A stretch of DNA of 64,000 nt from Nocardioides sp. Root140 (GCF_001426745.1 NZ_LMFI01000011.1:226913-290912), one strand, 5' to 3'; shown: positions 39,162-47,865, counted from the stretch's first letter. Program-made: numbers and translations. Notes: generated from the sequence alone by a model not told the origin.

Positions 39162-39863
39162 ATGACCGCACGTCTGCACGCGCTGACCTTCGATGCCAAC
39201 GACCCCGTCGGGCTGGCCCGCTTCTGGGGCGAAGTCCTGGGCTGGGAGAGTGTCGACGGCGGGCTCACCCTGTTGCCGGACGACGAGCCGGGAGTCAGGC
39301 TCCGGTTCGTCGCGACGGAGGAGAAGAAGGTCGGCCAGGGCCGGATCCACTTCGACCTGACCAGCGCTTCTGACGACGCCATGCAGCAGACGGTGGCCCG
39401 GGCCCTCGAGCTGGGCGGGCAGCACATCGACATCGGCCAGACCCCCGACGACGGGCACGTCGTGCTCGCCGATCCCGAGGGCAACGAGTTCTGCGTCATC
39501 GAGCCGGGCAACAACTTCCTGGCCGACACCGGTTTCATCGGCGCGATCAACTGCGACGGCTCGCAGCAGGTCGGCTACTTCTGGAGCGAGGCGCTGGGCT
39601 GGCCGCTGGTCTGGGACCAGGACGAGGAGACCGCGATCCAGTCGCCCCGAGGTGGCTCGAAGGTGACGTGGAGCGGTCCGCCACTGATGCCCAGGCACGG
39701 CCGGGACCGCATGCGCTTCGAGCTCGTGGCCGACGGTGACCAGCGGGCCGAGGTCGACCGCCTGGTCGCCCTCGGTGCTGCCCGGGGCGCAGATGTCGGT
39801 GATGGCTCCGTGGCGATGACCGACCCCGACGGCAACGAGTTCGCCGTCATCGCAGCGCCCTAG
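39162..39863 (+). CDS. VOC-family protein (two glyoxalase-like domains)
   Basis: 233 residues, two repeats of the vicinal-oxygen-chelate fold. Repeat 1: ARLHALTFDANDPVGLARFW to DPEGNEFCVIEPG; repeat 2: GAINCDGSQQVGYFWSEALG to DPDGNEFAVIAAP. The repeated DPxGNEFxVI ending is the fold's signature. No metal-ligand set is clear, so it may be a binding or resistance-type protein rather than an enzyme. It converges with the next gene (4-bp overlap). Confidence 0.88.
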   Translation: MTARLHALTFDANDPVGLARFWGEVLGWESVDGGLTLLPDDEPGVRLRFVATEEKKVGQGRIHFDLTSASDDAMQQTVARALELGGQHIDIGQTPDDGHVVLADPEGNEFCVIEPGNNFLADTGFIGAINCDGSQQVGYFWSEALGWPLVWDQDEETAIQSPRGGSKVTWSGPPLMPRHGRDRMRFELVADGDQRAEVDRLVALGAARGADVGDGSVAMTDPDGNEFAVIAAP

Positions 39864-40369
39864 ACGCGACCTCGTCGCTTGACGGTGCGGGCCAGGATGC
39901 CGAGCGTCCCCTTCAGGTTCGCCTCGGAGATCACCGGGAAGATCGCCTTCCACTCAGGTAGCGCGGTCGACCAGTCGTAGTAGCTGGTCACCAGCGTGCG
40001 CACGGTGCCGTCCTCGGCCGGCTCGGTGGGGTCGAGCCGGTAGCCGTAGACGTGGCCGATCGGCGGCTTGATCGTGCCGACGATGCTCCACCCGATCTCA
40101 CGGCCCGCGTCGAAGCGCTCGATGACCACCTCGACGTCGTACTCACCCATCGGGACGTCGCCCAGCGCCTCACGGTCCATGTGTACGACGAACCGGTCGC
40201 CGACGCTCGTCACCGGATCGCCGGTGGCGTCCATCAACATGCCGGAGGAGTCGATGTCGACGTGGCCGAGCGGGTCGCACAGCACGGCGAAGATGTCTTC
40301 CGGCGTGGCTGCGACGGTGCGCTGCACCTCGATGCGTTCGTCCGTCCGGGTTCCCGAATCTGAGGGCAT
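39860..40369 (-). CDS. SRPBCC (START-like) family protein
   Basis: 169 residues of the polyketide-cyclase/START-like fold: IEVQRTVAATPEDIFAVLCD, GHVDIDSSGMLMDATGDPV, YDVEVVIERFDAGREIGWSI and the C-terminal helix around FPVISEANLKGTLGILARTV. It would bind a hydrophobic ligand; identity unknown. ATG 40369 starts the conserved domain. Divergent from glmU. Confidence 0.85.
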   Translation of the reverse strand: MPSDSGTRTDERIEVQRTVAATPEDIFAVLCDPLGHVDIDSSGMLMDATGDPVTSVGDRFVVHMDREALGDVPMGEYDVEVVIERFDAGREIGWSIVGTIKPPIGHVYGYRLDPTEPAEDGTVRTLVTSYYDWSTALPEWKAIFPVISEANLKGTLGILARTVKRRGRV

Positions 40370-40500
40370 GTCGCGAGAGTAGCGAGTCCTCGAAGGGCCG
40401 GCGAAGCGATTTCCCGGGGCGGCCCGAGCGCGCCTGACATGGCACACTCGGAGGCCGACGCTGCCCAGCGCACCAGCAGTCACACAACGGAGGAGCACCT

Positions 40501-41913
40501 GTGCCGCACAACCTGACCGTCGTCGTCCTCGCTGCCGGCGGGGGCACCCGCATGAAGTCGAAGACCATGAAGGTGCTCCACGAGGTGGGCGGGCGCAGCA
40601 TGATCGGCCACGTGCTCAACGCCGTACAGGCGATGGAGCCGCAGCGGATCGTCGCGGTCATCGGCACCCAGCGTGAGCAGGTCGGGCCGCACATCCAGCA
40701 GCTGGTGCCGGAGGCGATCCTCGCCGTCCAGGAGTCCCAGGACGGCACCGGCCACGCGGTGCGCGTGGCGATCGACGCCCTCGACGGCCCGCTCGAGGGC
40801 ACCGTCGTGGTGGTCACCGGCGACACCCCGCTGCTGCGCGGCGACAGCCTCCGCGCCTTCGCCGAGGAGCACGAAGCCGCGGAGCGCGCGGTCAGCATCC
40901 TGTCCGGCATCGTGCCCAACCCCTTCGGCTACGGCCGCATCGTGCGCAACAAGGAAGGCGACGTCGAGGCGATCGTCGAGGAGAAGGACGCGACGCCGCT
41001 TCAGCGCGACATCGGCGAGATCAACTCCGGCATCCTGGCCTTCGACGCGTCCTTCCTGGCGGAGGCGCTGACCAAGATCGGCAACAACAACGCGAACGCC
41101 GAGTTCTACCTGACCGACACGGTCGGCATCGCGCGTGAGGCCGGCCTGACCGTCGGCGCCTACGCGATCGACGACGTCAGCCAGACCGAGGGCGCCAACG
41201 ACCGCGCCCAGCTGGCCGCCCTGGGCCGCGAGCTCAACCGGCGCATCGTCACGCAGTGGATGAAGGACGGCGTGACGGTGATGGACCCCGAGACCACGTG
41301 GATCGACGCCGACGTGGTGCTCAACCGCGACGTGACGATCCTGCCCGGCACCCAGCTGCTGGGTGCCACCGTGATCGGTGAGGACGCCGTCGTCGGTCCG
41401 GACACGACCCTCAAGGACTGCGAGATCGGCCAGGGTGCCCGCGTCGTACGCACGCACGGCGAGCTCGCCGTCATCGGCGACGAGGCCAATGTCGGCCCGT
41501 TCTCCTACCTGCGTCCCGGCACCAACCTCGGCGCGCGCGGCAAGATCGGGGCGTTCGTCGAGACCAAGAACGCGCAGATCGGCAACGGGTCGAAGGTGCC
41601 GCACCTGTCGTACGTCGGGGACGCCGAGATCGGCGAGGAGTCCAACATCGGGGCCGGCACGATCTTCGCCAACTACGACGGCACCAACAAGCACCGCACC
41701 AAGATCGGCAACCGCACCAAGACCGGTTCCAACAACACGTTCGTGGCTCCGATCGAGATCGGCGACGACGCGATGACGGGCGGCGGGACCACCGTGCGAC
41801 GTGATGTTCCTGACGGTGCCCTGGCGGTGTCGGCGGGTCCGCAGCGCAATCTGGAGCGGTGGAAGGAACGTCGCGCCGCCGTACAGGACGCCGCGGGGTC
41901 ATCCGAGGACTGA
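40501..41913 (+). CDS. glmU: Bifunctional GlmU (GlcN-1-P acetyltransferase / GlcNAc-1-P uridyltransferase)
   Basis: 470 residues, makes UDP-GlcNAc for peptidoglycan and glycans. N-terminal nucleotidyltransferase: VVVLAAGGGTRMKSKTMKVL, QDGTGHAV, VVVTGDTPLL. C-terminal left-handed beta-helix with hexapeptide repeats (about 260-445) and the acetyltransferase KVPHLSYVGDAEIGEESNIG. GTG at 40501 follows GGAGGA. First of the glmU-prs pair. Confidence 0.97.
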   Translation: MPHNLTVVVLAAGGGTRMKSKTMKVLHEVGGRSMIGHVLNAVQAMEPQRIVAVIGTQREQVGPHIQQLVPEAILAVQESQDGTGHAVRVAIDALDGPLEGTVVVVTGDTPLLRGDSLRAFAEEHEAAERAVSILSGIVPNPFGYGRIVRNKEGDVEAIVEEKDATPLQRDIGEINSGILAFDASFLAEALTKIGNNNANAEFYLTDTVGIAREAGLTVGAYAIDDVSQTEGANDRAQLAALGRELNRRIVTQWMKDGVTVMDPETTWIDADVVLNRDVTILPGTQLLGATVIGEDAVVGPDTTLKDCEIGQGARVVRTHGELAVIGDEANVGPFSYLRPGTNLGARGKIGAFVETKNAQIGNGSKVPHLSYVGDAEIGEESNIGAGTIFANYDGTNKHRTKIGNRTKTGSNNTFVAPIEIGDDAMTGGGTTVRRDVPDGALAVSAGPQRNLERWKERRAAVQDAAGSSED

Positions 41914-41994
41914 GCCGGATTAGCGGCGAGTGAAATCTGGGGGCAGAATCAGGAACACCGGCGCACAACCACGCGAACTTGAGGAGCCCCCGGC

Positions 41995-42975
41995 GTGAGC
42001 GGAATGAAGCGGACCACCGAGAAGAACCTGATGGTGTTCAGCGGAAGGGCCCACCCGGATCTCGCGCAGGCGGTCGCCGAGCACCTCGGCACCGGCCTCG
42101 TGCCGACCCAGGCGTACGAGTTCGCCAACTCCGAGATCTACGTCCGCTACGAGGAGTCCGTCCGCGGGTGTGACGCCTTCGTGATCCAGAGCCACACGGC
42201 TCCGATCAACGAGTGGATCATGGAGCACCTGATCATGGTCGACGCGCTCAAGCGCGCCTCCGCCAAGCGCATCACGGTGGTCATGCCGTTCTACGGCTAC
42301 AGCCGCCAGGACAAGAAGCACCGCGGCCGCGAGCCGATCTCGGCCCGCCTGATCGCCGACCTCTTCAAGACCGCCGGCGCCGACCGCCTCATCACCGTCG
42401 ACCTGCACGCCGACCAGCTGCAGGGCTTCTTCGACGGCCCGGTCGACCACCTGATGGCGCTGCCGATCCTGGCCGACTACGTCAAGGAGAAGTACGGCGA
42501 CCAGCCGCTCGCCGTGGTCTCGCCCGACGCCGGCCGGATCAAGGTCGCCGAGCGCTGGTCCGCCCGCCTCGGCGGTGTGCCGCTGGCCTTCATCCACAAG
42601 ACCCGCCGCACCGACCGGCCCAACGAGACCGTCGCCAACCGCGTCGTCGGTGACGTCAAGGGCCGCTACTGCGTGCTGACCGACGACATCATCGACACCG
42701 GCGGCACGATCGTGAAGGCCGCCGAGGCCCTCATGGAGGAGGGCGCGGCCGGCGTGATCATCGCGGCCACCCACCCGATCCTCTCCGGCCCGGCGGTCGA
42801 CCGGCTGAAGAACTGCTCGGCGACCGAGGTCGTGGTGACCAACACGCTGCCGCTCTCCGACGAGCAGAAGTTCGACAAGCTGACCGAGCTCTCGATCGCC
42901 CCGCTGCTCTCCAGTGCGATCCGCGCGGTCTTCGAGGATGGTTCCGTCACCTCCATGTTCGACGGTCACGCGTAG
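41995..42975 (+). CDS. prs: Ribose-phosphate pyrophosphokinase
   Basis: 326 residues, makes PRPP from ribose 5-phosphate and ATP. Signatures: ANSEIYVRYEESVRG, VVMPFYGYSRQDKKH, ITVDLHADQLQGFFD (metal binding) and the PRPP loop VLTDDIIDTGGTIVKAA. GTG at 41995 has GAGGAG 8 nt upstream; ATG at 42004 is the alternative. Follows glmU by 81 bp, conserved in actinobacteria, where rplY and pth usually come next; here about 4 kb intervene. Confidence 0.97.
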   Translation: MSGMKRTTEKNLMVFSGRAHPDLAQAVAEHLGTGLVPTQAYEFANSEIYVRYEESVRGCDAFVIQSHTAPINEWIMEHLIMVDALKRASAKRITVVMPFYGYSRQDKKHRGREPISARLIADLFKTAGADRLITVDLHADQLQGFFDGPVDHLMALPILADYVKEKYGDQPLAVVSPDAGRIKVAERWSARLGGVPLAFIHKTRRTDRPNETVANRVVGDVKGRYCVLTDDIIDTGGTIVKAAEALMEEGAAGVIIAATHPILSGPAVDRLKNCSATEVVVTNTLPLSDEQKFDKLTELSIAPLLSSAIRAVFEDGSVTSMFDGHA

Positions 42976-42978
42976 GAG

Positions 42979-42999
42979 CCTGGCGAGGAACGAGCCAGG
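42979..42999 (+). terminator. Hairpin after prs
   Basis: CCTGGC and GCCAGG arms with a 9-nt loop, 3 nt after the prs stop. Short, no U tract. The following 270 bp (to 43245) contain no gene but two repeat elements. Confidence 0.4.
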
Positions 43000-43014
43000 G
43001 TCCGTGACGCGGGA

Positions 43015-43068
43015 GGTCGAGCAGGCCCGCCGCTGAGCTTGCGAAGCGGCGTCGGCCGTGTCGAGACC
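43015..43068. repeat. REP-like palindromic element (GGTCGAG...TCGAGACC)
   Basis: Outer GGTCGAG (43015-43021) faces TCGAGACC (43061-43068); an inner perfect 7-bp stem CGCCGCT/AGCGGCG (43028-43034 and 43045-43051) lies within. Related in layout to the 38-bp element at 12182. A second GGTCGAGCAG follows at about 43083. Confidence 0.55.
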
Positions 43069-43150
43069 CACGTCATGCGGGGAGGTCGAGCAGTGTCGAC
43101 GCCCGCGTGAACGAGAACCGCCCGGCACGCACGCCCGGCACGCACGCTGG

Positions 43151-43241
43151 CGGACCGTAGAACATGCAGTTCGGCTCATGGTCGCGACGGTTCACGCTCA
43201 GCGTCCGGGCCGTCGGCGCGAACTGCATGTCGAACGGTCCG
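43151..43241. repeat. 91-bp inverted-repeat element, CATGCAGTTC hairpin family (copy 2)
   Basis: 22-bp arms (43151-43172 and 43220-43241) match except for two positions. The inner stem ACATGCAGTTC / GAACTGCATGT is shared with the element at 15709; the outer stem here is CGGACCGT / ACGGTCCG instead. It ends 4 bp before the stop of the gene at 43246 and could serve as its terminator. Confidence 0.65.
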
Positions 43242-43245
43242 CTCG

Positions 43246-43872
43246 TCACCCCACCAGCGCCAGCCCCTCGCCGCTGAGCCCGGTCGCGACGCGGGCCCGC
43301 CCGGCGCAGACCATCAGCAGCTCCTGCATCGGGCCGCGCACCGTCGGCCCGGACCCGCGCACCCAGTCGACGTCGGTCGCCTCCATTCGCACGCTGCGGA
43401 CCACCTTGCGGGTGCCCATCAGGAAGGCCAGTCTGCGGACCCGGTCGGCCGCGAGCGACGCGGCCTCGGGGTCCATTGTGTGGGAGAGGCCCAGCGGACG
43501 CACGATGTCCTGGTGGTGCACAAGTGCGTCGATCAGCGGCTCGACGGTCGTCGTGACCGGCACGTGCCGGCGTGAGTCGGCGTACGTCGTGAAGTCGGCG
43601 AGCACCTCGTCGGGGGACCGGGCGGCGGAGAGCCTCCTGACCTCGCGGAAGATCATCGCGTTGTAGCCGCGGCCGAGGTTGCGCAGCGTCATGCCCGGCA
43701 TGGCGCGCCAGCCGATCTGTGGGTTCGAGATGACATGGGCGGCGACGTCCTTGACGGTCCAGCCCGGGCACAGTGACTCGGTCTGCCACTCGGCGGCGGA
43801 GAGACCGGCCAAGGTCGCCGCGAGTGAGCGGCGTTCCGCGTGGATGTGGCTCCACAACGTGTCGAGGTCCAT
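43246..43872 (-). CDS. Maleylpyruvate isomerase/DinB-family protein
   Basis: 208 residues of the mycothiol-dependent maleylpyruvate isomerase N-terminal fold: MDLDTLWSHIHAERRSLAAT, ESLCPGWTVKDVAAHVISNP and LVHHQDIVRPLG (His residues placed like the metal ligands). Such proteins act as mycothiol- or bacillithiol-dependent enzymes; substrate unknown. ATG 43872 preceded by GGTGGG. Divergent from a MarR gene across 91 bp containing the putative operators at 43901. Confidence 0.85.
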   Translation of the reverse strand: MDLDTLWSHIHAERRSLAATLAGLSAAEWQTESLCPGWTVKDVAAHVISNPQIGWRAMPGMTLRNLGRGYNAMIFREVRRLSAARSPDEVLADFTTYADSRRHVPVTTTVEPLIDALVHHQDIVRPLGLSHTMDPEAASLAADRVRRLAFLMGTRKVVRSVRMEATDVDWVRGSGPTVRGPMQELLMVCAGRARVATGLSGEGLALVG

Positions 43873-43900
43873 CACGCCCACCGATAAGTAGTAAGATTGC

Positions 43901-43938
43901 CTGACCAATATGGTCAGCCTGCCTGACCAGTTCTGTCA
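43901..43938. promoter_or_regulatory. Candidate MarR operators
   Basis: CTGACCAATATGGTCAG (43901-43917) is a perfect 7-bp-arm palindrome with a 3-bp centre; CTGACCAGTTCTGTCA (43923-43938) is a weaker second copy 22 bp away, two helix turns. Located in the 91-bp spacer between the MarR gene and the divergent isomerase-fold gene. Confidence 0.65.
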
Positions 43939-43963
43939 AGGGTCAATCCTCAAGGGGGAGCAG

Positions 43964-44404
43964 ATGGTCGACGAGGAGCCGATGAACCCGGCGCTGCTGA
44001 TGTTCGTGTCGTCCCGGTACGCCGAGACGCGCATCCTCGAGCACCTGGCCGCAGAGGGGTTCGGCGACCTGACCCTGGCGCAGGCGAGGGTGGCCGCCCG
44101 CATCGGTCCGGACGGGACCCGCCTCACCGACCTCGCCGAGCAGGCGCAGGTCACCAAGCAGAGCGCCGGGTCGCTGGTCGACCAGCTCGAGAAGGCCGGC
44201 TATGTCACTCGCGAACCCGACCCGACCGACGCCCGGGCCCGGCTGGTCAGCCTGGCCGAGCGAGGTCGGCGTGCGCAGCAGGCTGCCCGCGAGACGGAGC
44301 ACCTGATCGAGTCGGAGTGGGAGCAGCACCTGGGCGCCGCGAAGATGCGCCAGCTACGCCGGGCGCTCGAGGACCTGCGCGAGATCACCGACCCCTGGGC
44401 GTGA
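43964..44404 (+). CDS. MarR-family transcriptional regulator
   Basis: 146 residues. Winged HTH with GTRLTDLAEQAQVTKQSAGS (recognition helix), LEKAGYVTREPDPTDARARL (wing with the DxRxR motif) and dimerisation helices at both ends. GGGGGAG lies just before ATG 43964. Probably represses itself and the divergent isomerase-fold gene through the palindromes at 43901. Confidence 0.92.
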   Translation: MVDEEPMNPALLMFVSSRYAETRILEHLAAEGFGDLTLAQARVAARIGPDGTRLTDLAEQAQVTKQSAGSLVDQLEKAGYVTREPDPTDARARLVSLAERGRRAQQAARETEHLIESEWEQHLGAAKMRQLRRALEDLREITDPWA

Positions 44405-44429
44405 GCACAGACCGGGGCGCAAAAATCCC

Positions 44430-44483
44430 CGGTTCGCGCATCGAAAGCACGCGGTTCGCGCATCAAGAATCCACGGTTCGCGA
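44430..44483. repeat. 22-bp-period tandem repeat, 3 copies, at the pepN 3' end
   Basis: CGGTTCGCG recurs at 44430, 44452 and 44474 (strict period 22); the first two copies extend to CGGTTCGCGCATC. The third copy encodes the last pepN codons. Another tandem repeat (18-bp period, GACGCCGGCAGCGGTGGG, 44550-44585) lies within pepN and encodes PTAAGV twice. Confidence 0.8.
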
Positions 44484-46964
44484 CCTGACGTGGAGGGCGA
44501 GGGTGAGGTCGTCGAGGCGGTCGGACCACTCGCGGTGCAGCACGGTCGGGACGCCGGCAGCGGTGGGGACGCCGGCAGCGGTGGGGACACCGTCGGTGGA
44601 GTCGGCCAAGGCGCCCGTCACGCCGTCGCGCAGGCGCTCCATCGCCGGCAGCGGCAGCGGCAGCACGGGGAACGAGTGGCCGACGCCCTTCGAGAAGGCC
44701 TGGCCCCGACGGCGGGCCACCTTGGGCCCGGCTTCCACGTAGCGGTCGAGGTAGGCGTCGACGAGATCGTGCTGCCCGGCGGTCCAGAAGCCGTCGTTGA
44801 CCGCGCGGAACTCGCGGTTCGACGGCTCGCCCTCGTAGGCCAGCGCCCAGGCCGCGGCCTTCGCCTCGGGCGTGGGTACGGCGGCGCGGGCTCGGAGCGC
44901 ACCGATCTCCCCGCTCGCCGAGGAGTCCTGCTCCAGCGTGTGGTCGATCACCGAGGGGTCGGCGCCGAGCTCGACGAGTCGGCGTACGGCGGACCACCGC
45001 AGGTCGGGGTCGAGCGGGTGGCCCGGAGCTGTCTGGCCGGAGGACAACCACTCCTCGAGCAGGGCGACGTCGGTCGTCGTGGCGGCCAGGGCCTGAGCGG
45101 CGGCGACCGCACGGGGCCCGTCCCAGCCGTCGGCCAGCACCAGGGTCGCGACCGCGGAGACGACCCCGGCCGCCTCCTCCAGTTGCGCGGGTGCGACGAG
45201 ACGCGCGAGCACCTGCTCGCGCACGAGAACCAGCGCGCCCTCGAAGACCATCGGGTGCGGCTCCGCGGCCAGGTGGGCCGCGACCAGGGCGAACAGGTCG
45301 GGCACCCGGAGGTCGCCCGTGCGCGTCATGTCGACCGCGGTGTGCCAGAGCACGGCCCGGGTCAGCGGGTCCTCGAGATGGCTCAGCCGGTCGACCACGA
45401 ACGCCCACGACTGCGGGTCGGGCCGCACCCGGGCGAAGGTCTCGTCGCCGCTGTTGGCGACCACGGCCAGACCGGCGAACTCGGGCAGCGGTACGGGCTC
45501 GTCGGCGAGATCGACGAGTCGCGAGCCGACCACCTCGCCGGAGTCGGCGTACCCGGTGACGGTGAGGCGGTGCGGCCGCCCGCCCTCACAGGTGAGCACC
45601 GGCACGCCGCCGTCGCGGCTGACGAGGATCGTGTCGAACCCGCTCTGCCGCAGCCACACCTGCGCCCAGGCTCGGACGTCGCGATCGCTGACCGAGTCCA
45701 GGGCCTCGAGGAAGTCGGCGAGCTCCGCGTTCCCGAAGCCGTGGCGGGTCAGGTAGGCGTTGGCCCCGGCCACGAACGTGTCCTCGCCGAGCCAGGTGAC
45801 CAGCTGGCGCAGCACGGCGTTGCCCTTGGCGTAGGTGATCATGTCGAAGTTCCCGAAGGCGGTGTCGACGTCGACCATCGCCTCGGCGTCCTCGGCCACC
45901 GGGTGGGTGGAACGACGCTCGTCGGCGCGGTAGCCGCTCGGCTTGCTGTTGACCGCACACGCGATCCAGCCGTCGGTGAAGCCGGCGGCGGCACCGGCCA
46001 CCTGGTAGCCCATGTAGTCGGCGAACGACTCGGAGAGCCAGGAGTCCTCCCACCACTTCATGGTGACCAGGTCGCCGAACCACATGTGTGCCATCTCGTG
46101 CGCGATCACCATGGCGCGGTGCTGCGCCTGCATGGCGCTCGGAGTGCCGCGGAAGAGCAGTCCGTCGTCGAAGGTGATGCAGCCGGGCATCTCCATGGCG
46201 CCCCAGTTCAGGCCCGGGACCATCACCTGGTCGTAGGAGTCGAACGCGTAGGGCTCGTCGAAGGTCGCGGTGAGGTGGTCGAAGCAGGAGGTGGTGATCC
46301 GGCGCAGCTCGTCGGCGTCCCGCTCGAGCTCGGTGGCCAGCGACTGGCGCGCGTGCCAGCCGAAGGGCAGGCCGCGGTGCTCGAACGTCACCGAGTGCCA
46401 GGGGCCGGCGCACACCACGAAGAGGTACGGCGAGATGGGCGGCGTGGTGGCGAAGGACCAGTGGCCCTCGCCCGAGAGCGTGCACTGACCGTTGGCCAGC
46501 ACGGTCCACCGCGGGTCGGCGTCCACGGTCAGCGTGACCGTCGCCTTCAGGTCGGGCTGGTCGAAGCAGGCGAAGACCCGCGAGGCGATGTCCATCCCGC
46601 AGTACGCCGACACGTAGGTCTCCCCGTCGGCCGGGTCGACGAACCGGTGCATGCCGTCGCCGTTGGTGACGTAGGGCAGCGTCGCGTCGACCACCAGCTC
46701 GTTGTGCTCGGCGAGATCCGTGAGTGTGATGCGGCCGTCGGCCCACGCGCCCGCCGGCAGCTCCACGCCGTTGAGGGTGGCCCGCACCGAGAGTGCGTCG
46801 GCGATCTCGACGAACGTCTCCGCCCCGGTCTCCCGTGCGGCGAACCGGATCGTGGAGCGTGAGCCGAAGTGCTCCACGCCGGTCAGGTCGAGGTGTACGT
46901 CGTACGACGTGACGTCGAGGACGGTGGCGCGCTGACGGGAGTCGGAGAGCGAGAGGGAGGTCAC
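44463..46964 (-). CDS. pepN: Aminopeptidase N (M1 zinc metallopeptidase)
   Basis: 833 residues, cytosolic, removes N-terminal residues from peptides. Zinc site: VIAHEMAHMWFGDLV with the second Glu in WLSESFADYMGY. N-terminal beta domain (YDVHLDLTGVEHFGSRSTI), central gluzincin domain and C-terminal helical ERAP1-like domain are all present. Odd: the GAMEN substrate motif reads GAMEM (WGAMEMPGCITFDDG), Asn replaced by Met. The C-terminus contains a PTAAGV direct repeat. It sits between MarR and rplY, opposite in direction to both. Confidence 0.94.
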   Translation of the reverse strand: MTSLSLSDSRQRATVLDVTSYDVHLDLTGVEHFGSRSTIRFAARETGAETFVEIADALSVRATLNGVELPAGAWADGRITLTDLAEHNELVVDATLPYVTNGDGMHRFVDPADGETYVSAYCGMDIASRVFACFDQPDLKATVTLTVDADPRWTVLANGQCTLSGEGHWSFATTPPISPYLFVVCAGPWHSVTFEHRGLPFGWHARQSLATELERDADELRRITTSCFDHLTATFDEPYAFDSYDQVMVPGLNWGAMEMPGCITFDDGLLFRGTPSAMQAQHRAMVIAHEMAHMWFGDLVTMKWWEDSWLSESFADYMGYQVAGAAAGFTDGWIACAVNSKPSGYRADERRSTHPVAEDAEAMVDVDTAFGNFDMITYAKGNAVLRQLVTWLGEDTFVAGANAYLTRHGFGNAELADFLEALDSVSDRDVRAWAQVWLRQSGFDTILVSRDGGVPVLTCEGGRPHRLTVTGYADSGEVVGSRLVDLADEPVPLPEFAGLAVVANSGDETFARVRPDPQSWAFVVDRLSHLEDPLTRAVLWHTAVDMTRTGDLRVPDLFALVAAHLAAEPHPMVFEGALVLVREQVLARLVAPAQLEEAAGVVSAVATLVLADGWDGPRAVAAAQALAATTTDVALLEEWLSSGQTAPGHPLDPDLRWSAVRRLVELGADPSVIDHTLEQDSSASGEIGALRARAAVPTPEAKAAAWALAYEGEPSNREFRAVNDGFWTAGQHDLVDAYLDRYVEAGPKVARRRGQAFSKGVGHSFPVLPLPLPAMERLRDGVTGALADSTDGVPTAAGVPTAAGVPTVLHREWSDRLDDLTLALHVRSRTVDS

Positions 46965-47205
46965 GCGTCGACGTTACTGGGCGGCGGGAAGGCGTGAATT
47001 GGTCAACCGGGGGGACCCGGCCGTAAGATCGTACAGTTGCCTCGGCGAGGGAGCGCTGCACATCCGCAGGGACTCCGTGATCGACAGGGCCGGTAGATCC
47101 ATCACGCCGCGCTTTCCGATCCGGAAGACGCGGCGTTTCTCGTCTCCGGCATCCACTGCCCTCATCTGAGAAGCACGCATCCGCGAACCACGCCAGGAGA
47201 AGAAC

Positions 47206-47865
47206 ATGTCAGCCGAGAAGATCAAGGCCGAGACCCGCACCGAGTTCGGCAAGGGCGCCGCCCGTCGGGCCCGTCGTGCCAACCAGATCCCCGCGGTCAT
47301 CTACGGCCACGGCAACGACCCGATCCACGTGACCGTGCCGACGCACGCCACCACCATGGCGCTGCGCCACGGTGGCGCCAACGCGCTGCTCGAGCTCGAC
47401 ATCGACGGCAAGACCCAGCTCGCGCTGACCAAGGCCGTCCAGGTCGACTCGGTCCGCCGCCTGATCGAGCACATCGACTTCGTCGCCGTCCGCAAGGGCG
47501 AGAAGGTCACCGTCGACGTCCCCGTGCACCTGGTCGGCGAGGCCGCCAAGGAGACCCTGGTGATGACCGAGAACACCACCCTCCAGGTCGAGGCCGAGGC
47601 GACGCACATCCCCGAGTACTTCGAGGTCTCCATCGAGGGACTCGAGGCGGGCACCCAGATCCTGGCCAACGCGATCACGCTCCCCTCGGGCAGCACGCTG
47701 CTCTCCGACGACGAGCTCCTCATCGTCAACATCGTCGAGGCGCCCACGACCGAAGAGGTCGAGGCCGAGCTCGAAGAGGCCGAGGCCGAGGCCGGCATCG
47801 AGAAGGACGAGCCCGAGGTGCCCGAGGTCGGCGAAGAGGCTGCCGAGGGTTCCTCCGAGGAGTGA
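47206..47865 (+). CDS. rplY: 50S ribosomal protein L25 / general stress protein Ctc
   Basis: 219 residues: 5S-rRNA-binding L25 domain (ETRTEFGKGAARRARRANQI, PAVIYGHG) plus the TL5/CTC C-terminal beta domain (IEHIDFVAVRKGEKVTVDVP) and an acidic Glu-rich tail (about 185-219). AGGAGAA precedes the ATG. The 241-bp upstream region (46965-47205) shows no gene; it carries the rplY promoter and leader. pth follows after 53 bp, the conserved order. Confidence 0.96.
   Translation: MSAEKIKAETRTEFGKGAARRARRANQIPAVIYGHGNDPIHVTVPTHATTMALRHGGANALLELDIDGKTQLALTKAVQVDSVRRLIEHIDFVAVRKGEKVTVDVPVHLVGEAAKETLVMTENTTLQVEAEATHIPEYFEVSIEGLEAGTQILANAITLPSGSTLLSDDELLIVNIVEAPTTEEVEAELEEAEAEAGIEKDEPEVPEVGEEAAEGSSEE

Noticed and set aside
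40050..40380. Plus-strand frames opposite the SRPBCC gene
   Set aside because: They are antisense shadows without a ribosome site or recognisable motif.
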